A stretch of DNA of 64,000 nucleotides, taken from assembly GCA_051530055.1 (NCBI GenBank), contig CM121341.1, forward strand, positions 5,518,001 to 5,582,000, given 5' to 3'. Below, piece after piece: positions 51,089 to 58,428 of the stretch; the first letter of the stretch is position 1, and the number at the start of each line of letters is the position of its first letter. The stretch comes from Neoechinorhynchus agilis. Lineage: Eukaryota > Acanthocephala. Position numbers and translations under genes: made by a program. The notes under the pieces are model-generated. The model was not told the origin of the DNA and did not search any database. It worked only from the letters and a program-made list of their open reading frames with translations.

Positions 51089-52498
51089 CTAGCGAGCCAA
51101 AATGAGCGCATGCTGTCCACCGGCCTTTACATCGAGGCAGAAGGGTTTTTTGACAAACCTCAATTTCCTGTACTTCCCAAATAATAGCTTTTTAGGTTTA
51201 TAGACATCTTCGCCATGTCCAGTTGAAAACGTATCCCCCATTCCCCAAGTAAACAATCGACCGCACTGAGTTACTGCGTACGATGTAGCTATTCCACTGG
51301 ATACATGTTTTATTTTGTAGCCCACGAGAGCTGGAACAACACGTGGAAACGCAAGGTCACCGCCGATAAAGTTGTTCAGTCCAAGTCGACCATATTCAGT
51401 TGATCCCGAGGCATAAACAAACCCCTGAGAGCTGACGGAAAGAGTGTGGTGGTCAGCTCCGCTAATTTCAACATCCGAACCATTGTCAGCATCACTACCG
51501 AACCATTTTGAACCGATAGACAATGGCGAAGAGACAATCATTTTATCGTTGCTAAATGGCATCGAAAACCCAAGTTGACTTGCATTGTTCAATCCAAGAA
51601 CGAGACAATCATTTGCGCCCGAAGGACGCATAAATGAGGAGAAGTGGCCGCACCACACCTTGTCGCATTTTGCACTTGTTATTTGTCTAGGAGTCAACCA
51701 ATCGCTTCGAGAATGCTGCGATCCAAGTTGGGACTGAACTGAACTGCCCAGTCCCTTTACTTCGCCATTTTCCGTCAATAGCAAAATGTGGTTGTTACCT
51801 GAAGCTACATAGGAAAATGCAAATCGCTGCAAAAGTTCTACAAACGAAAATTAGAAAGCAACAAATGTCGCGATAATTTGACTCAAAAGGTGTCTAATTT
51901 TCGGACAATGAGATAACAAATCAAATGCATGAATGGATTCCCATAACGAGTAATAAGAGATTTGCATTTTCGGCACATACTGCTTTTACCTTCTCACCAT
52001 TTAAATCAATATCCACAAACCGATTACTACCTTCCTTACTGTCCAACCGATCCAGTAAGCCGATTTTCTCATTATCGTCTCGGAATACTCCGCTTACGTA
52101 CGCCCGTCCAGACTCATCTAAAGCAACTGAGTGCCCGTCCCCGGCCATTATATCCACAATGGGCGGTAGATAATCAACAGGTCCAGGGATGTATTCGGTC
52201 TCATCAGTCTCACGTCCAAGTGCACCATCGTCGTTGCATCCCCAACTCCAAATTGTGCCATCAATGCATAGAGCGAGCGAGTGCATTCCACCTGCTGCTA
52301 TTTTATGGATGGATCATTCCACCAAAGTTCTCTCCAAAGTGGAAGTCTATCCATCCCTTGCATACTCACTGAAGTCGGCAAATCGACTATTTTTGGTACC
52401 ATTGTCTCCAAAAGTACATTGGGATTAAGACCCAATTGACCTGCGTGGTTTTGACCAAGAGCGTAGACATACTGCGGATGAGTTACGCTCAATACCAT
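51089..52498 (-). CDS. RCC1: RCC1, Ran guanine-nucleotide exchange factor
   Basis: Three exons: 52498-52357, 52306-51972 and about 51802-51089, giving roughly 400 aa (human 421). Seven-blade propeller repeats are clear: ALGQNHAGQLGL, AAGGMHSLALCIDG, SWGCNDDGALGRETDE, AGDGHSVALDESGRAYVSG, VFRDDNEKIGLLD and ASGNNHILLLTENGEV. Later come SGADHHTLSVSSQGFVYASG, EYGRLGLNNF, SYAVTQCGRLFTWGMG and AGGQHALILAR. The GCNDxGALGR and FRDxN boxes are those of true RCC1 rather than generic RCC1-like proteins. RCC1 sits on chromatin and loads Ran with GTP. The short N-terminus lacks an obvious basic tail. TTTCTAG lies 11 nt before the ATG. Both introns have inverted-repeat ends, so the joins are inferred. Confidence 0.9.
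51803..51971 (-). other. inverted-repeat intron 2 of RCC1
   Basis: GAAAATGCAAATC (51971-51959) and GATTTGCATTTTC (51825-51813) are perfect 13-bp complements. TATGTGCC before and TATGTAGC after resemble a target-site duplication. Joining KAVCA to SGNNH matches VASGNDH of the family. A GT-AG alternative (AAG|GTAAAA to TTGCAG|CGA) exists but adds residues before VASG. Confidence 0.5.
52307..52356 (-). other. inverted-repeat intron 1 of RCC1 (50 bp)
   Basis: GGATGGAT (52356-52349) and ATCCATCC (52314-52307) pair perfectly, with further pairing of TTCCAC and GTGGAA inside. Exact removal restores frame into AAGGMHS. The GT-AG alternative (A|GTATGC to AATAG|CA) shortens the blade by several residues. 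Confidence 0.55.
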
Positions 52499-52849
52499 GA
52501 CAGTTTACTCTAGAAACAATTGGTTTAACTCAGTTGGCCAACTTTTATGTGACCAATAAAATTTGTAAGAAATACTTCTTTTGGAAATATTGAAAAACAC
52601 ATTATGGGACGGCGGCGGCGGATTGAAATGATAGCAAACTTAAGTCCGATTTATACGCATACGAAAATGATAAGAAAAGATCATCGAATTAACAAGCGCA
52701 TTCATTAACTGAAATTCCTCTCTTGCCAAAACCTTCTCTCTAATATGCATTTCACTGATTCAAATCCATCATCTTATAGCATCTCTTTTGTATAAATTAA
52801 TAGGTTTTTTTTCTATTACATAATTTTTTCATATTTTTACAATAATAAG

Positions 52850-53040
52850 GTACAAAACGCGCAATCACCACCGTCCGCAAAATTGGAGCTTCTCTCCTTC
52901 CTCGGCCTCGTTGTACTGCCAGCGAGATATTTTGTCGCAGGAATACATTTGCTCGGGCGTCTCCGGTCGTTTCTCTCAATTTCTTCGAGAGAGATCCTGG
53001 AGCAGAGTGCCGAGCTGAGAAAGCGCTCCATACGTCTCAA
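52850..53040 (-). pseudogene. REL-type non-LTR element fragment (copy 2)
   Basis: On the minus strand ALCSRISLEEIERND, in another frame RETTGDARANVFLRQNISLA and VQRGRG match the C-terminal end of the element at 22593-24300 (TGDSRAGVFLRQNISLIVQRG). About 190 bp only, frameshifted. Confidence 0.7.
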
Positions 53041-53821
53041 GTCTACAAAATAAATTTAATCTCGGCCTTTACTATAAGCAAAACCCTAAGATAAGACCTG
53101 TTCGGAGAAACGTGTTCGTCGTTTCATAATATAGAAGTTTAATTTACATTGTTGCGAAAGTTTTTGGTGCCATCCACCCACTGAACTACGGTCACAAAAA
53201 GGAACTTGTTCGACTCTTATTACCTTGAAGCATTAAATACCTTTGTCTCAGACGTAGGAAGGTTGCGATTCTGAATAGCCAGACTGATGTTTTGCTCAAC
53301 GCAGGAGAATCTCGAGAGCATTAAGCCAAAATGACAAAATAAGCGATACTCACAAAGTAGTACACATTCGACAGAACTTTCAAGTAAAAGAACGAATCTT
53401 CACAAACTACCAACTATAATGAACTCCAGTTGTCTGTCGATTCGACAAAAAATGCATTTTGCACCGAAGAGCCAATATTCAAAATATCCACCCACTTTAC
53501 GATAGCGCAGAAAAAGCGAATTAGTAGCACAAATGCTCAGATGAATGTAGGATGCTATACAAGAAATAGAAGAAAATATATGAGCGAAAGATAGAACTTG
53601 TTTCTTTTGATTCGTAAGTATAAATGATTCTGGGAGCTCGGTAGACTCAATAATGATTGGAATTTGCTTTTAGTTCCCGTTAACATTTTTATAGAACCAA
53701 AAAGTTCGCAAAATGTTCCTTTAATTCATTCGGATCATCATGGTCGGCCCCGAAGTAGGTTTCTTGCTAAGATTTTCTTAGGCAAATCCCTTGGCCATTC
53801 AGAATAAAAAAGTTCTACAGG
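53041..53821. other. gene-free stretch
   Basis: About 780 bp without a recognisable gene. Confidence 0.4.
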
Positions 53822-54052
53822 TTTATTATCGAACGGAAAATGGGTGTTTTATTTGTTTATTGCTTCAAATTTTCGACGCCTTGCGTCTTCGTCAGGAAGC
53901 TTTTCTTCGGTTGTCTGAAAAGGAATCAGAGGAGGGCTACGCTGTCCGTTCCTTTTCAGACAACCGAAGAAAAGCTTCCTGACGAAGACGCAAGGCGTCG
54001 AAAATTTGAAGCAATAAACAAATAAAACACCCATTTTCCGTTCGATAATAAA
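53822..54052. mobile_element. perfect foldback element, 104-bp arms (family D)
   Basis: Arms 53822-53925 and 53949-54052 appear perfectly complementary over 104 bp around a 23-bp centre. The arms contain CTTCGTCAGGAAGCTTTTCT. Perfect arms suggest a recent insertion or active maintenance. The open frames inside it are mirror images and not genes. Confidence 0.92.
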
Positions 54053-54310
54053 TCTGGAATAAACATGAGGGTGTTGGGAAAAGAGGCTTTCCATAATATT
54101 AAGTTCTACAGGCGCAACGAAATGAAAATGGTCACTAGAGCGCGAGGTAAGGACAGCAATATAAAATGAGATGTTAACATTCCGTTTTACTTTTTAGTAC
54201 ATGAGGTACTCGCCGCAAGCATTAAGAATTGATGCTGTTATCCTACAGTGAGATTTGATCATTGTCCTCGGCGTAGGTTTTCCTTGAATCTTGAGTCGCG
54301 CAGGTCATGT

Positions 54311-54375
54311 TTGGATGTAGCTCAGATCCGCGGGTTTGCTAATACCCGAAGTGTGGGAGGTTTGATCCGCACACA
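54311..54375 (+). other. tRNA-like sequence, possible SINE head
   Basis: GGATGTAGCTCAGATCCG resembles an A box and GGAGGTTTGATCC a B box, spaced as in a tRNA, with a CGGGT...ACCCG stem and a loop containing TTGCTAA between. The acceptor stem cannot be formed, so it is not a working tRNA as read. It directly abuts the solo arm of foldback family C. Confidence 0.35.
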
Positions 54376-54439
54376 AACCTTGTGAAATATCTCGAAAATA
54401 AATGAGTATCGACAACACCGGGGACAGGATTCGCCAACG
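54376..54439. repeat. solo arm of foldback family C
   Basis: Matches 28066-28136 (CCTTGTGAAATATCTCGAAA to CAGGATTCGCCAACGT) with a few mismatches. Confidence 0.8.
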
Positions 54440-54704
54440 TGCTATTAAATTAATGTTCAACTCCATTTTCCTTAGAATTTACAACACTTAAAAAGTAATT
54501 TCTCTGATTATTTCTTGAGTGAGAGAAACTTCATAGAAAATTTCTACTATCCATTGTCACTTCTAAACAAATCAGCTTTAACGTTTCGTCGGAAATTTTA
54601 AAGGGGCAATTAATATACTTTACGAACAATGTTACTATGGCAACATAATCATCGAAATTCAAACGGCAATCGGGATTAATACTAACACCAGTGAGGACTT
54701 AATA

Positions 54705-55700
54705 ATGTCCGATCCATGGGAACTAACTCCGGGCGATCCGAATTATATGACTCCCACAAGCAGCAGTGATGAAGGAGAGCAGGCACCCCTTGATATGGGA
54801 CAGCTGAACGAACATCGACCTCCGTTGCGAGTACTAAACGTCGGCGAGATTGCAGGCCTTCGGGAGCAATACCGGTTTCTCCGAGATTTTCAATTTGATG
54901 ATCGCGACCGGCCCCGACCGCCGCTGCCGATAATAAACATCGAAGAGATTGCAGACCTTCAAGAGCAATACCCGTTTCCCCCAGGTTTCCGATTTGATAC
55001 TGGTAACCGGCCCCGACCTCCGCGGCGGGTAATAAATCTCGACGAGATTGCAGGCCGTCAAGAGGAATCAAGGTTTCCCCGAGATTTCCAATTTGATACT
55101 GGTAACCGGCCTCGACCTCCGCTGCGGGTAATAAATCTCGACGAGATTGCGGACCGTCAAGAGGAATCAAGGCTTCCCCGAGATTTCCGATTTGATGATG
55201 GCGACCGGCCTCGACCTCCGCTGCGGGTAATAAATCTCGACGAGATTGCGGACCGTCAAGAGGAATCAAGGCTTCCCCGAGATTTCCAATTTGATGATGG
55301 CGACCGGCCTCGACCTCCGCTGCGGGTAATAAATCTCGACGAGATTGCGGACCGTCAAGAGGAATCAAGGTTTCCCCGAGATTTCCAATTTGATGATGGC
55401 GACCGGCCTCGACCTCCGCCGCGGGTAATAAATCTCGACGAGATTGCGGACCGTCCAGAGGAATTCCGGTTTCTTTGGGATCCGTCGGTTGAACATCAAG
55501 ATTCGCATTCACCTACTAGCGGTGTATACGGTGTTAGCCAAGATAATCGAAGAAGGTATCGGATCCCTGTAAATGAGCCAGAGAGACCACATAACTTTCA
55601 TCGAGTACGTTTTTTCACTCGAGACGATGATTCAGTTTTAGAAGGTTGTTATTCGTCGGAAGAGACCTCAGATGACCAAAGCATGTTTGATTATGAATAA
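54705..55700 (+). CDS. protein of seven 33-residue tandem repeats, uncharacterised
   Basis: A single frame of 331 aa with ATG and stop. A 36-residue acidic leader precedes seven repeats of 33 aa (99 bp), with consensus RPRPPLRVINLDEIADRQEE followed by SRFPRDFQFDDGD. A 64-residue C-terminal region ends in an acidic SSEETSDDQSMFDYE. Repeats 4-6 are almost identical in DNA; repeats 1, 2 and 7 are diverged. No signal peptide or membrane segment. Alternating PRPP and acidic patches suggest a scaffold or structural, intrinsically disordered protein. The opposite strand (55512-54682) is also open because the unit is a multiple of three, but it lacks the unique ends seen on +. I do not recognise a family. 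Confidence 0.55.
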   Translation: MSDPWELTPGDPNYMTPTSSSDEGEQAPLDMGQLNEHRPPLRVLNVGEIAGLREQYRFLRDFQFDDRDRPRPPLPIINIEEIADLQEQYPFPPGFRFDTGNRPRPPRRVINLDEIAGRQEESRFPRDFQFDTGNRPRPPLRVINLDEIADRQEESRLPRDFRFDDGDRPRPPLRVINLDEIADRQEESRLPRDFQFDDGDRPRPPLRVINLDEIADRQEESRFPRDFQFDDGDRPRPPPRVINLDEIADRPEEFRFLWDPSVEHQDSHSPTSGVYGVSQDNRRRYRIPVNEPERPHNFHRVRFFTRDDDSVLEGCYSSEETSDDQSMFDYE

Positions 55701-55822
55701 AAAGATTTTTCTGTGAATTACTGGAAGTAAACAAAATGGGAAAATAATATGGGCGATCGCCTATAACGCAAACTTACATCGAATTAAAAAAATTGTTTTT
55801 TTTGAATATTGAACTATTCATG

Positions 55823-55885
55823 CTTCGGCACAATCTTGTGCACTAAAAACTTTTATAAAAGCACGATATTGTGCCGAAATATCAA
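55823..55885. repeat. short inverted repeat (TTCGGCACAAT)
   Basis: TTCGGCACAATCTTGTGC and GCACGATATTGTGCCGAA face each other about 25 bp apart, a likely relic of a small foldback element. Confidence 0.6.
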
Positions 55886-56395
55886 ACAAGCTTAAAAGTA
55901 TTTAATGCGAATTCACTGCATTTAACCATCAAGAGACAAAAGGAATTGAATCAGCGCCGCGGGTGGGTATAGCACATTGGTGTGGCCTTTTGATTCAACC
56001 AAAACTAAGTAGAAACAGACGACAAATAGAGGATCGAATGTGTCATTTCGCCGCAGGAATGGAGAGGAATTGGATCAAGATATGAATCAAATTCCACACA
56101 ATTTCATTAGGATGATTTGCAAGAAGAGTTGATAATGTGTAAAAGGCATCGTGGGAAATTAGTGGCACTAAGGGACATTACTTTAATGCAAGAATTTCTA
56201 AATGGTTCTGTGTTTAATTACTCACGAATCATCTTTACATCTCACATTATGGAACTGTTAATTTATGGACCAGACTTCATTCATTTTGGCAAACTCAAAA
56301 ACATGAGACTACGCGTTGAAAAGGAGGAGATGAAATCTAAGGCAAATTTTGCTGAAATCACAATTCCAATATGGAAAGTGGAAGCATACGTTTTA

Positions 56396-56547
56396 ACAGC
56401 CTCAAGAAGTCCAACAAAATAAACAAAATATATTGAGAATAATAAATCTTTATTTTTCAATGATTTTGCAAAAATCTTCTTTACGGAAAAGAATTCGCTG
56501 CAGTGAATGCATTAAATTTTTTATAGACCAAAAACTATTAGGAAAAA
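56396..56547. repeat. ~145-bp direct repeat, copy 1
   Basis: ACAGCCTCAAGAAGTCCAAC to TAGACCAAAAACTA; matches 56861-57002 with a few indels. The frame upstream (56117-56422) ends within it. Confidence 0.85.
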
Positions 56548-56860
56548 AGAAAAAACATAAATATGCTTCGAGGAGAATGAAGGAAGTTCCGCCATACTCA
56601 ACCATTTTCTACAACAATTTTTATGGAAGTCATCATAAAAGGAGCCGTGTTCAAAGTCCTAAATAATTATATCTACACCAAGAAAGCTAAATCACTAAAC
56701 TCCATGATTAAAAAACGAACATGGAAACAAAGCAATGTATTTTTTGGTGATAAGAAAAACGGAGATTGTTTTCTTATTCTCAATATATTTCGTCGGACTT
56801 CTTCGGGTTGTAAAAGTGTTTAATGAGCACTTGAACGTCTGCGTATTAAACGCATTTTAA

Positions 56861-57002
56861 CAGCCTCAAGAAGTCCAACAAAATATATTGAGAATAATAA
56901 ATCTTTATTTTTCAATGATTTTGCAAAAATCTTTTTTACGGAAAAGAATTCGCTGCAGTGAATGCATTAAAGTTTTTATAGACCAAAAACTTAGGAAAAA
57001 AG
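56861..57002. repeat. ~145-bp direct repeat, copy 2
   Basis: Second copy of 56396-56547. The pair encloses 313 bp with short basic frames. The layout could be a small element with terminal direct repeats or a local duplication. Confidence 0.85.
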
Positions 57003-57369
57003 AAAATAATATTTCCCTCCCCGCATAGAAGATATTGAAATATTTCGCGAATAGAAAACGTCAAAATTCCCAATATTTCGTCCGTAGATCAGGGTGCCTC
57101 TATCCTGAGTTTTGGCCTATAATCCGCCCTATTTGACTGGAATGCTCACTTGGTATCATCATTGTCAAAAATCAATCTCACGATTCGATTGTGCCCAATT
57201 TGTAGACTTTTCGACGGATTCAGAATGCTAAACTATTTTTGTTGAGAATATAGATTCCGGCTATCTATTCTTCCGCGTGGATAAAACGAGAATGCATTTT
57301 TTTTGATTGGATAACAATTATTTCGCAATTTTTTATCGATTGTTTGCGATCATAGGTTTTATTCTCAAT

Positions 57370-57535
57370 AGTCGCCCGAATGCTTGCAGTGTTGCCTCTT
57401 GACGGCGTCGCTTCAGATCCCTCAGGAGTTGACGAGCCTCGTTACCAAGAGATCCGTAGGTCTCAACCCCAAAAGGCGCAAACTCATGGCCTAAATCGAG
57501 GTATTTCGCCGTTTTCCGTCCTTCCGAAGCGCCCC
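57370..57535 (-). pseudogene. REL-type non-LTR element fragment (copy 3)
   Basis: Minus strand reads AKYLDLGHEFAPFGVETYGS then GNEARQLLRDLKRRRQEA, matching KYLHLSRAHYFVPFRVETYG of the copy at 22.5-24.3 kb, but from a different family member. It lies about 210 bp upstream of the ABT1 start. Confidence 0.65.
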
Positions 57536-57746
57536 TCCAGTCGAATTTTTTATAATCAAAATTTTAGTGAGATGTCCTCGATGAGCTTGCTTTGAACCTC
57601 TCTCCCCTCAGCATATTGTCCAAGTCCCGTGAAGAAGCCGTTAAACGGTGAAAGCTTGGGCAAAAAAAAGGTCGTCGTTGTTTGTCAAGGGAAACTGGAG
57701 ATGTGATTTCGCAACGAAAATCTGATTATTTCTGTTTAGATTAAAG

Positions 57747-58418
57747 ATGTCTGAGACTTCGGGAATCGTCGATGAGATGGACATTGATAAAATAATGAAC
57801 GTAAAAGTGCATCAAGTCCACACTGGTCAATCGGTTGATCGATCAATAGCATCAATAAAACGATCAGGTGTTGTATATTTAAGTCGGATTCCAACTCGGA
57901 TGACCGTAAGTGATGTTCATGCGGCTCTTACACAATATGGAGAAGTCGGACGAATATACTTGAAGCCGGACGAGAGCGTTAGTCACTCAAAACAGTTTAA
58001 ATTTAATGAAGGATGGGTTGAGTTTAGGAACAAAAAAGTTGCCAAGCTTGTCGCGGCGAATTTAAACAATCGGCAGGTAGAAGGAAAGAGTCGTAAAGTG
58101 CCATGGTACTATGATTTATGGAATATTCGGTATATGCCAAAATTGAAATGGAGTCATATAAAGGAAGAGAACGCTCAGAGGCAAATAATGAAGAGAAAAC
58201 ATTTGGCTCAGGAATTGAAATTAGGGAAAAAAGAAGCGGATTATCTGGACGGATGCTTGGAAAAGAGCAAAAGAATAAAGAAAAAGGTAGAAAAGTGCGA
58301 TAATGATGAATTAGGGAGCAATATAAAGGCCACAATAAAGCAACAAGACTGGGTGTTTCAAGAAAAACCCATGTCAGCTGATTTGATTCGACGAATTTTT
58401 AATGCAAAACGTAACTGA
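57747..58418 (+). CDS. ABT1: ABT1/ESF2-type RRM protein, 18S rRNA processing
   Basis: A single exon of 223 aa. The RRM at about residues 38-125 has VVYLSRIPTRMTVSDVHAAL (RNP2 and first helix), YGEVGRIYL and EGWVEFRNKKVAKLVA (RNP1 region). The family-specific tail follows: VPWYYDLWNIRYMPKLKWSH, then a Lys/Glu-rich helix. ESF2/ABT1 proteins act in the nucleolus on early small-subunit pre-rRNA processing. TTCTGTTTAG ends 7 nt before the ATG. Its stop codon is 10 bp from the stop codon of the convergent PREP gene. A second nucleolar gene, NOP16, lies elsewhere in the window, without evident linkage. Confidence 0.88.
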   Translation: MSETSGIVDEMDIDKIMNVKVHQVHTGQSVDRSIASIKRSGVVYLSRIPTRMTVSDVHAALTQYGEVGRIYLKPDESVSHSKQFKFNEGWVEFRNKKVAKLVAANLNNRQVEGKSRKVPWYYDLWNIRYMPKLKWSHIKEENAQRQIMKRKHLAQELKLGKKEADYLDGCLEKSKRIKKKVEKCDNDELGSNIKATIKQQDWVFQEKPMSADLIRRIFNAKRN

Positions 58419-58428
58419 ATTCGCTATT

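Noticed and set aside
53791-54094. Overlapping frames with identical GVLFVYCFKFSTPCV on both strands
   Set aside because: Artefact of the perfect foldback element.
54311-54375. Functional tRNA gene
   Set aside because: A and B boxes are present, but the 3' acceptor strand does not pair with the 5' end; reported only as tRNA-like.
54682-55512. Long minus-strand frame with repeated LDGPQSRRDLLPAAE units
   Set aside because: It mirrors the 99-bp repeats of the + strand gene; a unit divisible by three keeps several frames open. It lacks unique ends, and the + frame has a cleaner start and stop.
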